This document shows positions 51,664 to 59,975 of a DNA stretch of 64,000 bases, piece by piece. The notes under the pieces are model-generated. The model ran no database searches. It saw only the letters and a list, made by a program, of their open reading frames with translations, and was not told where the DNA came from. Position 1 is the first letter of the stretch; each line of letters starts with the position of its first letter. The position numbers were made by a program, and so were the translations under genes. This DNA comes from an uncultured Lachnospiraceae bacterium (lineage in GTDB: Bacteria > Bacillota > Clostridia > Lachnospirales > Lachnospiraceae), in contig UQAW01000003.1 of assembly GCA_900539175.1 (NCBI GenBank), positions 1-64,000 of the forward strand, given 5' to 3'.

Positions 51664-52839
51664 ATGAGAAGGACAGGTGAAAACAGCCGTGTTTCCAGCC
51701 AGCATAACAGGGGTCTGATTTTAAGACTGATTGCTACAGGTCGATGTCATTCCAGGATTGAGTTGGCCAGAGAAACAAAGTTAACAAAGATGACAATTAC
51801 GAACATTGTTGCGGAGTTCCGCCGGAATCATATTTTAGAAGAAGCAGAAGAACGGCCCAATGATATCAGAGGCCGTAATCCAATTACCGTCAAGGTTGCA
51901 CCTGAGGCGCCGAAAGTGATTGGTGTATTGATCGGTAAAACTTATTGTGAAACTGTGCTCTGCGATTTAAATCTCCAGATATTAGAAAGGGAAAAGAAAA
52001 CTTTTGGTTCAGAATTGACGGAATCCGCTCTGATTGAGAATATCTGTCATTTGATTGACCAGATGCTTCAGAAAGAGCAGAAAATTTTTGGGATCGGTAT
52101 TGCAAGTATCGGGCCGATTGATGGAACCCGTGGAACAATCCTGAATCCATCTGATTTTTATGGTATTCAAAATGTCGAAGTAACAGAAGCATTACGAAAT
52201 CGTTATGATTATCCGGTATTTATGGATCGGGATGGGAATAGTGCTGCTCTGGCAGAGGCTCTGTACGGAGAGGGAAAGGAAGATCACGATTTTATTTATC
52301 TGGGAATAGCGGATGAAATCAATTCTGCTGTAATTACAGAAGGAGAATTGTTCCGTAATCGTAAGGGGTATGCGCCTGAGATTGGACATGTATGTATTAA
52401 TCCTCATGGGAATTCCTGTATTTGCGGGCATCACGGCTGTCTTCAGGCTTACGCGGGAAGCGGTGTTGTGTTGGAGAAGATGAAATCGGCGACAGGAGAA
52501 AACAGGACATTTGAAGAATTTTGCAGTCATGTTTCTGAGGGGAAGACAGATCAGATTTTGAAAGAAATGATGGAAGATATTTCCGTTGCTTTGGTCAGCA
52601 GTATTAATCTGCTGCATCCGGAATCAATACTTATTGGAGAAGAGGGGGTATATCTCCCGGATCAGTATCTGGAGTATCTGGAGTGTAACATCAATGCCAA
52701 TAAGTTTATACAAGGCCAGTCTGATATTGCAGTGAAGCGGGCAGGCTTCCGAAAAGATGCCCGGCTGCTGGGAGCGGCATGTAACGTGATTCTGGAGGTG
52801 TTTAACGGTAATATTCTATTTCAGGCCGAGACGGAGTAA
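51664..52839 (+). CDS. ROK-family transcriptional regulator (NagC/XylR type)
   Basis: A 391-residue repressor. The N-terminal winged helix has 'SRIELARETKLTKMTITNIV'. The C-terminal ROK domain shows 'GIASIGPIDGTRG' and the zinc-binding 'GHVCINPHGNSCICGHHGC'. The usual Glu after GC in the sugar-binding motif is Gln ('GCLQAYAG'), which may change ligand binding. The start at 51664 follows AAGGTG; an upstream in-frame start at 51607 is possible. No sugar operon is adjacent, so its target is unknown. Confidence 0.88.
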   Translation: MRRTGENSRVSSQHNRGLILRLIATGRCHSRIELARETKLTKMTITNIVAEFRRNHILEEAEERPNDIRGRNPITVKVAPEAPKVIGVLIGKTYCETVLCDLNLQILEREKKTFGSELTESALIENICHLIDQMLQKEQKIFGIGIASIGPIDGTRGTILNPSDFYGIQNVEVTEALRNRYDYPVFMDRDGNSAALAEALYGEGKEDHDFIYLGIADEINSAVITEGELFRNRKGYAPEIGHVCINPHGNSCICGHHGCLQAYAGSGVVLEKMKSATGENRTFEEFCSHVSEGKTDQILKEMMEDISVALVSSINLLHPESILIGEEGVYLPDQYLEYLECNINANKFIQGQSDIAVKRAGFRKDARLLGAACNVILEVFNGNILFQAETE

Positions 52840-52870
52840 CAATCAAAAATAAAACAACGTGTGTCTGTTA

Positions 52871-52922
52871 AAAAGAAATCGGAAAGTACATCGAGAAAGA
52901 TGTTCTGTCCGATTTCTTTTTT
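52871..52922. terminator. Terminator between ROK and sfsA
   Basis: AAGAAATCGGA pairs with TCCGATTTCTT, with A-run and T-run flanks; it serves convergent genes. Confidence 0.85.
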
Positions 52923-52977
52923 AATTGCGTACGGGAACGTGTTTGAACAAAGATCCTGCGCATTTCGTTCGATTATT

Positions 52978-53682
52978 TTAAAGTGAAGCAGATTTTAGGG
53001 AAACCGGGATTTTCTGGTCAATAAGCATCAAATCCGGTTTCACCAGGCAATCATAAGCCAGGATACTGACTCCCAGTTCTGCTGCTTCCCGGAGTGCATC
53101 TCCAAAGGCAGGATGGGTGGTATCGTTTGGCTCTAAGTGATCGATTCCCTTCATCTGAATGACAAAGAGAAGATAGGATTCGTATCCTTGTTTCTGACAG
53201 GAAATCAATTCCTGGATATGTTTGATTCCGCGTTTGGTTGGAGCATCCGGAAATCGGGCAACGCCATGATCTTCCAGTGTGACACCTTTTACTTCCATAA
53301 ATGCTTTACGGTCACCGTCTTCAATATAAAGATCAAACCGGGAGCTTCCGAAAGTGACTTCACGGCGGATGACAGCATTTGCAGAGAACAGATTTCCGTT
53401 CGCAAGCCATTCCGCAGCGGCAAGATTGGGGGCTTGAGAATCCATGTTGATCAGAGTTCCGTTTTTATTTACGGCTATCAGATCGTATTTGGTTTTGCGG
53501 GAGAGATTATCAGATTTCTGAATAAATACTTCGGTGCCTGGTATCAGCAGTTCCCTGCAGCGTCCGGTATTTTTGACATGGCAGATTTCAGTAACTCCTT
53601 TTCGGGAATTTAATTCAATATGGGCGATAAAACGGTTGGGGCGGGAAAGAAAGATCCCTTTCTCAATATGATGATAAATCAT
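52978..53682 (-). CDS. sfsA: SfsA family DNA/RNA-binding nuclease-like protein
   Basis: A 234-residue SfsA. Signature segments are 'RPNRFIAHIEL', 'HVKNTGRCRELL', 'FGSSRFDLYIED' and 'MEVKGVTLE', followed by 'FPDAPTKRGIKHIQEL'. The D...ExK arrangement is nuclease-like. In E. coli it was linked to maltose metabolism, but the biochemical role is unsettled. The ATG at 53682 was preferred because the AAGG box overlaps the ATG four codons earlier (53694). Confidence 0.92.
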   Translation of the reverse strand: MIYHHIEKGIFLSRPNRFIAHIELNSRKGVTEICHVKNTGRCRELLIPGTEVFIQKSDNLSRKTKYDLIAVNKNGTLINMDSQAPNLAAAEWLANGNLFSANAVIRREVTFGSSRFDLYIEDGDRKAFMEVKGVTLEDHGVARFPDAPTKRGIKHIQELISCQKQGYESYLLFVIQMKGIDHLEPNDTTHPAFGDALREAAELGVSILAYDCLVKPDLMLIDQKIPVSLKSASL

Positions 53683-53764
53683 AGCAGTATACATCCTTTT
53701 TTGTAGTTAATCAATAGGCGATTGCGAAATTCTTCGAGAATCGGTGTTCTTTGCGGATGGTGCC

Positions 53765-53794
53765 ATTATACAGGAAAGAGACGTATGGATGCAA
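53765..53794 (-). promoter_or_regulatory. Probable sfsA promoter
   Basis: Minus strand TTGCAT (53789-53794), 18 bases, TATAAT (53765-53770). Confidence 0.55.
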
Positions 53795-53884
53795 GTGAAA
53801 GAAAAATCGGATGTTGGTGTCTTTGTATTTTATAATTTTCGAAAATAAATAATATAAAAAATATTAAATAAATTTTGAATTATG

Positions 53885-53929
53885 GCAAATGAGGGGAGTT
53901 CACGATGTCTGTGAACTCCTCTCATTTGC
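53885..53929 (-). terminator. Hairpin overlapping the M23 peptidase stop codon
   Basis: The 19-base arms 53885-53903 and 53911-53929 pair with one irregular position around a 7-base loop. The TGA of the M23 gene is inside the stem. Confidence 0.7.
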
Positions 53930-54988
53930 TGCAGGGTCTTTTATTTCATAGACTCTGTTGTAGTCTTTGGTTTCCGGATCTTTGCAGGTTTCGGAGCGGT
54001 TTTGTGCCAGAAAACGAGTCAGCTGATAGCAGTCGATCCAGATTTCGTTATTCCCGTCTTTCTGTGATTCGTCAAAAATCAATTGTAAGCCCCAGTGAAG
54101 ATGAACCGTTTCGATATTGTTTACATTTTCAGTGGAACTGTATCCGGTATGCCCCATATAACCGATCACATCACCGGCCTGTACGATACTTCCTTCTTTC
54201 AGTGTCTGATAGTAAGGAAAATTCTGGCGTAGATGTGCATAGTAATAGTACCGTTTTTTATCAAAACTTCGGATACCGATCCGCCATCCGCCATACTGAT
54301 TCCAGCCAAGTGCTTCTACATAACCAGATTCTATCGCTGTAATTGGAGTACCAATCTGTCCCATCATATCATGTCCAAGATGAGGTCTGCTGTATCCATA
54401 GGCCCGTGGTTTTCCGAAATCATCATAATCATAGTATTCGAACCCTTTTGCAATAGGAGAAAATGCTTTTAAGCCGTATTTGGTTTCCCAGGTTTTTTCA
54501 CCGTTTTCCCCATCAATCTGAATTTCATAGGTTCCAACCATACCGTCAAGTACTGCTGTATAGGCTTCCAGATAGTAGGAATAATATTTCTTATCTTTGG
54601 TCATCTCTTCCAGTGTGGTTTCATGATTGATCAGAATTTCTGCTATGGTATCCATATCAGAAGAATGATAATCAGAAAAATCTCCCCCGTTTCTGCAGGC
54701 GAGATAGGCAAGCAGAGAGATCCAGTGTAATTCCACTTCCTGTCCGTGCGTTTTTACATCCCACAGATAGGCATCTTCCAAAGCCTGATAGCAGACGTTG
54801 AAGTCCACCCATTTTATGTAATCTTTCTGTTCGTTTTCCGTGTCCTGTTGTTCAAGATCGCTTACTTCCGAGTGTACGAAGACAGGGAAATTCAGGTTCT
54901 TAAGTGTATTGCCGATTCCAATGCACCCCAGGAGAAATCCGGACCCGAGGATCAGTACAATTCTTTTTTTCTTCCAATATTTTTTCAA
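53900..54988 (-). CDS. M23 family metallopeptidase, membrane-anchored
   Basis: A 362-residue cell-wall endopeptidase. A basic N-terminus and one membrane segment (about residues 9-27, 'IVLILGSGFLLGCIGIG') anchor it outside. The M23/LytM zinc site is complete: 'HLGHDMMG' (HxxxD) and 'VHLHWGL' (HxH). A ~180-residue region without catalytic motifs lies between. It probably cuts peptide cross-links in peptidoglycan. The TTG at 54988 was chosen because GGAG lies six bases upstream; a TTG at 55000 overlaps the box. The spore-linked SpoIIQ/SpoIVFA group is an alternative relation. Confidence 0.87.
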   Translation of the reverse strand: MKKYWKKKRIVLILGSGFLLGCIGIGNTLKNLNFPVFVHSEVSDLEQQDTENEQKDYIKWVDFNVCYQALEDAYLWDVKTHGQEVELHWISLLAYLACRNGGDFSDYHSSDMDTIAEILINHETTLEEMTKDKKYYSYYLEAYTAVLDGMVGTYEIQIDGENGEKTWETKYGLKAFSPIAKGFEYYDYDDFGKPRAYGYSRPHLGHDMMGQIGTPITAIESGYVEALGWNQYGGWRIGIRSFDKKRYYYYAHLRQNFPYYQTLKEGSIVQAGDVIGYMGHTGYSSTENVNNIETVHLHWGLQLIFDESQKDGNNEIWIDCYQLTRFLAQNRSETCKDPETKDYNRVYEIKDPAANERSSQTS

Positions 54989-55052
54989 ACAGCTCTCCAA
55001 TATTAGGAAATCTCATTTTATATTTACGCTGTTTTGTAAATAATATGAATGT

Positions 55053-55793
55053 TCAGAATGGATTTACAAGTCGGGGCAGCACATTCTCGGGTTTGTCCAG
55101 GATCACCAGATCAGCACGATAATCCTGATGGTGGGGTTCCTTATGGATGAGTACAAGGTTGCTGCCGCTGAAATACTTGATATAGTGGTGAAAAACATCT
55201 GACTCCAGAGTGGTTCCAAGCAAAAGAAGAGTGTCTGCTTTTTCAACCTCCAATGCAGTTCTTGTCATAATCTGACTGTCAAGCATCTCGCCGTAAAGCA
55301 GAAGCTTGGGGCGGATTGTATAGCCGCAGGATTCACAGCGGGGCACTTTCTCGGAGTTGAGCACGTAATCTTTGGCGTAGATACGTTGGCAATGAGGACA
55401 GATGAAGTGATTGGCTGTTCCGTGAAGGTGAATCACATTCTGGCATCCTGCTTTTGTATCCAGCTCAAAAACGTTCGTTGTAATAATGCACTTGAGAAGC
55501 CCCAGACGTTCCAGTTCTGCCATTGCATAAGAGGATGGACCGGGGGTCAGGTTTAAAGTGAGCATTTCCTCTTTGAAAAATTCATAAAATTTTTCAGGTC
55601 TCGTGTTAAAATAAGCGCTGGTATAGATATATTCCGGGGATACTCCATATTTTTCTTCGATTTCATAGCTGTAATTTGGAGATTTCAGGCTGGAGAGACC
55701 GCATTCTTTCAGCATACCAGAACCGCACAAGGCTACGGTATGAGTGCTGTTGTTAAGGATTTGTTTTAGATAGGAAAGCTTGTCCATCGACAT
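55053..55793 (-). CDS. Divergent Sir2-family protein
   Basis: A 246-residue Sir2-like protein. The catalytic His is kept in 'VIHLHGTAN'; the zinc ribbon is complete ('FICPHCQRIY', 'PRCESCGYTIRP'), as is 'LLYGEML'. However, the NAD-binding GAGxSxxSGIPDFR is 'CGSGMLKECGLSSL', and TQNID..H is 'TTNVFELD', so Gln, Asp and His are replaced. It may be a reduced-activity sirtuin or have changed specificity. GAGGTG precedes the ATG. Confidence 0.85.
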   Translation of the reverse strand: MSMDKLSYLKQILNNSTHTVALCGSGMLKECGLSSLKSPNYSYEIEEKYGVSPEYIYTSAYFNTRPEKFYEFFKEEMLTLNLTPGPSSYAMAELERLGLLKCIITTNVFELDTKAGCQNVIHLHGTANHFICPHCQRIYAKDYVLNSEKVPRCESCGYTIRPKLLLYGEMLDSQIMTRTALEVEKADTLLLLGTTLESDVFHHYIKYFSGSNLVLIHKEPHHQDYRADLVILDKPENVLPRLVNPF

Positions 55794-55945
55794 AAAAACA
55801 CCTCGTTTCTTTTGAAAGAATAAATTTTCTCTTGTTTTGCTTGTGATGACATTATTATGCTATAATAAAGGAGAAAATTCATCAAAATTCTTATAAAAAT
55901 TTAAAAAATATTATATTGTTGTAGACATAACAGAAAAAAGATAAA

Positions 55946-56003
55946 TTTACAGAAAAGTCTTTTATTGCTTCTGTAAATGGTATATACTTACAATATAGTA
56001 AGT
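55946..56003. promoter_or_regulatory. Palindrome-flanked promoter region of the PPK2 gene
   Basis: TTTACAGAA (55946-55954) and TTCTGTAAA (55969-55977) form one inverted repeat; ACTTAC-N6-GTAAGT (55986-56003) forms another. A candidate promoter TTGCTT (55965) with TACAAT (55989) lies across them, so both repeats could be operators. Confidence 0.45.
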
Positions 56004-56012
56004 AAACGGACT

Positions 56013-56050
56013 CCATGACCCTGCGTGTGCCAGCACACTCCGGTTCATGG
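56013..56050 (+). other. Leader hairpin upstream of the PPK2 gene
   Basis: CCATGACC (56013-56020) pairs imperfectly with GGTTCATGG (56042-56050), enclosing GTGTG/CACAC. No T-run follows. Confidence 0.5.
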
Positions 56051-56185
56051 CTGCTGTCCGGGACTTTCATAGAAAGGTATTACAAGGAGATGATCGTTTC
56101 ATGATTTTCAGAACATTTGTAGGAGCAATAGACAGGGTGTAATGACAGAAGCAGGGATTCATAAGAATGAATAGGAGGGAGTTCT

Positions 56186-57742
56186 ATGCTGGAACAAATT
56201 GATTTGACCAAAAAGATGACGAAGAAGGACTTTAAAGAGCGTATGGAGGTGTTGGAACCCGAATTGGGGCGTCTTCAGCGGAGATGCAAAGAACTGGGGA
56301 TTCCGGTTATGGTCGTCTTTGAAGGGTTTGGTGCGGCGGGGAAAGGGTATCAGATCAGCAGATTGATACGTGCGTTGGATCCCCGGGGATTTTCTGTGTA
56401 TGCGGTTGGAAAGGAGACAGAAGAGGAACGTATGCACCCGTTCCTGTGGCGTTTCTGGACAAAGACACCTGCAAAAGGACAATTTGCACTTTATGACCGG
56501 AGCTGGTATCGAAAAGTACTGATTGATCGGTTTGATAAAGTTACACCGAAGAGTCAGCTTGCTTCTGCCTATGAGGAAATCAATTCTTTTGAACGGCAGT
56601 TGGCTGATGGAGGCACGGTGTTGATAAAACTATTTCTCTGTATTTCAAAGAAGGAACAGAAAAAAAGATTTCAAAAACTGCAGGATTCACCATTCAGTGC
56701 ATGGCGGGTGACGAAGGATGACCTGAAGCGTAATCACCAGTTCGATGAGTATAAGCAGATGAATGATGAAATGTTGGAAAAGACGGATACCGACTATGCC
56801 CACTGGACGTTGATTGAATCTATGGATCGGGAATTTGCCACAGCAAAAATCTATACGGCAGTGATTACAACACTTCAGGCGGCAGTTCAAAAAAAGGATA
56901 CACAGCTTGCTGAAAAATCAGTCCGGAAAACAAGGCGGGTAAAAAAAGAGGAAGAACAACCGGCAGCAGAGCCGATACAGAAAGATGAGGTGCTTCGGAC
57001 CTCCAGTCTTCAGAATGTAGATTTGTCTCTGAAATTGACACAGGCTCAGTATAAGAAAAAGTTATCGGAGCTGCAAAGTGAGATTGCAAGACTTCACGGG
57101 GAATTGTATCGGCGGAGAATTCCTATGGTAATCGGGTTTGAAGGCTGGGATGCCGGAGGAAAGGGCGGTGCCATCAAACGTCTGACAGAAACCATGGATC
57201 CGCGCGGTTATCAGGTAAATCCTGTATCTGCACCAAATGACATAGAGAAAGTGCATCATTATCTCTGGCGCTTCTGGCAGCATATGCCGAAGGATGGTCA
57301 TATTGCCGTCTTTGACCGAACGTGGTACGGAAGAGTAATGGTGGAGCGTATTGAAGGTTTCTGCAGTGAGCATGAGTGGCAGCGTGCTTATCAGGAGATC
57401 AATGATATGGAGAAAAATCTCCATCAACACGGGGCAATTGTTTTGAAATTCTGGATGCAGATTGATAAGGATGAGCAGGAACGCCGTTTCAGAGAAAGGA
57501 TGGAGAACCCTGAAAAACAATGGAAGATTACGGATGAAGACTGGAGAAACCGGGAAAAGTGGGAACTCTATGAGACGGCAGTGGATGAAATGCTGGTTCG
57601 AACCTCTACCACATATGCTCCGTGGATTATTGTGGAAGGGAATTGTAAATATTATGCCCGTATCAAAGTGCTTCAGTCAGTAGTGGATGCTGTACATCAG
57701 CGTTTGTCAGCTGAACAGAAGGCGGAAGAAGAGAAAAACTAA
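56186..57742 (+). CDS. pap: Polyphosphate:AMP phosphotransferase (two PPK2 domains)
   Basis: A 518-residue class II PPK2 with tandem domains. The N-terminal copy has Walker A 'FEGFGAAGKG' (about 45-54) and 'LYDRSWYRKVL'; the C-terminal copy has 'FEGWDAGGKGG' (about 318-328) and 'VFDRTWYGRVMVERIEGFC'. A charged linker (about 240-280) joins them. The enzyme moves phosphate from polyphosphate to AMP, making ADP. In studied class II proteins the C-terminal domain is the active one. AGGAGGGAG precedes the ATG. Confidence 0.92.
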   Translation: MLEQIDLTKKMTKKDFKERMEVLEPELGRLQRRCKELGIPVMVVFEGFGAAGKGYQISRLIRALDPRGFSVYAVGKETEEERMHPFLWRFWTKTPAKGQFALYDRSWYRKVLIDRFDKVTPKSQLASAYEEINSFERQLADGGTVLIKLFLCISKKEQKKRFQKLQDSPFSAWRVTKDDLKRNHQFDEYKQMNDEMLEKTDTDYAHWTLIESMDREFATAKIYTAVITTLQAAVQKKDTQLAEKSVRKTRRVKKEEEQPAAEPIQKDEVLRTSSLQNVDLSLKLTQAQYKKKLSELQSEIARLHGELYRRRIPMVIGFEGWDAGGKGGAIKRLTETMDPRGYQVNPVSAPNDIEKVHHYLWRFWQHMPKDGHIAVFDRTWYGRVMVERIEGFCSEHEWQRAYQEINDMEKNLHQHGAIVLKFWMQIDKDEQERRFRERMENPEKQWKITDEDWRNREKWELYETAVDEMLVRTSTTYAPWIIVEGNCKYYARIKVLQSVVDAVHQRLSAEQKAEEEKN

Positions 57743-57788
57743 AGAAAGAATGCCGCTCATTAATATTTTATAAAGTCGTCGGGAATTG

Positions 57789-57817
57789 TTGACTTCCGAA
57801 AAAAAGATGCGTATTAT
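57789..57817 (+). promoter_or_regulatory. ftsH promoter
   Basis: TTGACT (57789-57794), 17 bases, TATTAT (57812-57817). Confidence 0.7.
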
Positions 57818-57851
57818 TCATAAGTAAGAGAACTGTGAAGGGAGGCAGCAT

Positions 57852-59705
57852 ATGAAAGAAGTGAAATCACCGAAGAAGCCGATGGCTTTTTATTATCTTG
57901 TAGCCATTGTAGCCATACTTCTGATGAATGCATTGTTTTTTCCAAAAGTTTTGGAACGGCAGGTGAAAGAAGTTGATTACGGTGTCTTTAAAGAGATGAT
58001 AAGGGAAGGTGATATCGGTGCCGTACAGATTGAGAAGGATGATAAAATCACATTCACGGATAAATCCGGAGAAAATTATTATAAAACAGGATATCTGGAG
58101 GATGCGGATCTGATTTCTCAATTGGAGGAAAAGGGGATTTCCAGATACGGAACCCCGATTGTGGAGAAAGCTTCTCCGATTCTTACGTTTTTGATTTCCT
58201 GGCTTTTGCCGATTGTGCTTATGATTGCGGTGGGACAGCTGTTGATGCGCCAATTGACAAAGAAGATGGGCGGAGGCATGGGAAATGCCATGAGTTTCGG
58301 CAAAAGTAATGCGAAAATTTATGTACAGTCGGAGACCGGTATTAAGTTCCGCGATGTAGCCGGCGAAGATGAGGCCAAGGAGGTTTTGCAGGAAATTGTA
58401 GATTTTCTGCATAATCCGCAGAAGTATACGGAAATCGGTGCCAAGATGCCGAAAGGAGCACTGTTGGTGGGACCTCCGGGAACCGGTAAAACATTACTTG
58501 CAAAAGCTGTGGCAGGCGAGGCAAATGTTCCGTTCTTTTCCATCTCAGGTTCTGAATTTGTAGAGATGTTTGTGGGTATGGGCGCCGCCAAGGTTCGTGA
58601 TCTTTTTAAACAGGCGAATGACAAAGCTCCTTGTATTGTATTCATTGATGAGATTGATACAATTGGTAAAAAGCGTGACGGCGGCGGATTCAGCGGAAAT
58701 GATGAACGTGAGCAGACGCTGAATCAGCTGCTGACAGAGATGGATGGATTTGACGGGAAGAAAGGAGTGGTTATTCTTGCCGCCACCAATCGTCCGGAGT
58801 CCCTGGATCCGGCATTGCTGCGTCCGGGTCGTTTTGACCGCCGGGTTCCGGTGGAGCTTCCGGATCTGAAAGGTCGTGAGGAGATCCTGAAAGTACATGC
58901 AAAGAATATCCGGATCAGTGACAATGTGGATTTTGCATCCATTGCCCGGGCAGCTTCGGGTGCAAGCGGTGCAGAATTAGCCAATATGATTAACGAGGGG
59001 GCCCTGCGGGCAGTCAGGGATGGACGGAAGTTTGTGACTCAGGCTGATCTGGAAGAGAGCGTGGAAGTTGTCATAGCCGGATATCAGAAGAAGAATAAAA
59101 TTCTTTCGGATAAGGAAAAACTGATCGTTTCTTATCATGAAGTAGGACATGCGCTTGTGGCTGCTTTGCAGACGCACTCTGCACCGGTTACCAAAATTAC
59201 GATTATTCCAAGAACATCGGGCGCATTGGGATATACGATGCAGGTAGATGAGGAAGATCATAATCTGATGTCGAAAGAGGAATTAGAGAACAGGATTGCA
59301 ACATTTACCGGAGGACGTGTGGCGGAGGATCTGGTATTTCATTCTGTCACCACCGGTGCATCCAATGATATCGAGCAGGCGACAAAGATGGCTCGTGCTA
59401 TGATTACCCGGTTCGGCATGAATGACGAAATCGGAATGGTTGCTTTTGAGACGGTAAATAATCCATATTTGGGAAATGATACGACTCTGATGTGTTCAGA
59501 GCAGACGGCATCTGAGATTGATAAAAAGGTAATTCAGGTTGTGGGACAGGCATATGAGAAGGCGGAGCATCTGCTGAAAGAGAATATGGCGAAGTTACAT
59601 GAACTGGCAAAATTTTTGTATGAGAAGGAAACGATTAACGGGGAGGAATTTATGGAAATTCTTCAAAGAGAGCCGGAGAAATTGACTTCTTTAACAAAAG
59701 AATAA
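57852..59705 (+). CDS. ftsH: ATP-dependent zinc metalloprotease FtsH
   Basis: A 617-residue membrane AAA+ protease that degrades misfolded or regulatory membrane and soluble proteins. Two membrane helices (about 13-32 and 107-128) flank a short outside domain. Walker A is 'GPPGTGKT' at 207-214, Walker B 'CIVFIDEIDT', and the SRH 'ATNRPESLDPALLRPGRFDRR' is present (quoted in part: DPALLRPGRFDRR). The zinc site is HEVGH at 429-433, with the third ligand Asp in 'SNDIEQATKMAR'. It stands alone, not beside tilS-hpt, so a second ftsH elsewhere is likely. Confidence 0.95.
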   Translation: MKEVKSPKKPMAFYYLVAIVAILLMNALFFPKVLERQVKEVDYGVFKEMIREGDIGAVQIEKDDKITFTDKSGENYYKTGYLEDADLISQLEEKGISRYGTPIVEKASPILTFLISWLLPIVLMIAVGQLLMRQLTKKMGGGMGNAMSFGKSNAKIYVQSETGIKFRDVAGEDEAKEVLQEIVDFLHNPQKYTEIGAKMPKGALLVGPPGTGKTLLAKAVAGEANVPFFSISGSEFVEMFVGMGAAKVRDLFKQANDKAPCIVFIDEIDTIGKKRDGGGFSGNDEREQTLNQLLTEMDGFDGKKGVVILAATNRPESLDPALLRPGRFDRRVPVELPDLKGREEILKVHAKNIRISDNVDFASIARAASGASGAELANMINEGALRAVRDGRKFVTQADLEESVEVVIAGYQKKNKILSDKEKLIVSYHEVGHALVAALQTHSAPVTKITIIPRTSGALGYTMQVDEEDHNLMSKEELENRIATFTGGRVAEDLVFHSVTTGASNDIEQATKMARAMITRFGMNDEIGMVAFETVNNPYLGNDTTLMCSEQTASEIDKKVIQVVGQAYEKAEHLLKENMAKLHELAKFLYEKETINGEEFMEILQREPEKLTSLTKE

Positions 59706-59711
59706 AGTGAG

Positions 59712-59745
59712 AAAACATCCGGCTGTATTTGGGCGGATGTTTTTT
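59712..59745 (+). terminator. ftsH terminator
   Basis: AAAACATCCG pairs with CGGATGTTTT and a T-run follows. Confidence 0.88.
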
Positions 59746-59975
59746 CGTGAAAGGAAAAAGTATGATAATGAGGAGTTGTTACGAAAGTGTGAAAAAAGGG
59801 TAGAAAGGATTATTGAAAATAACGGATTCCGGATCGAAATTTCATGAAAAAAGTATAAATTTAGGGGTGTCGTATTTTAGAATTCTATGATATAATAAAT
59901 GCCATGGAACGTTTTGTAATATAAATGTAATAAATTGTAAAATATTAAGTTTACATAAGAGGAGTAGCAGGGAGT

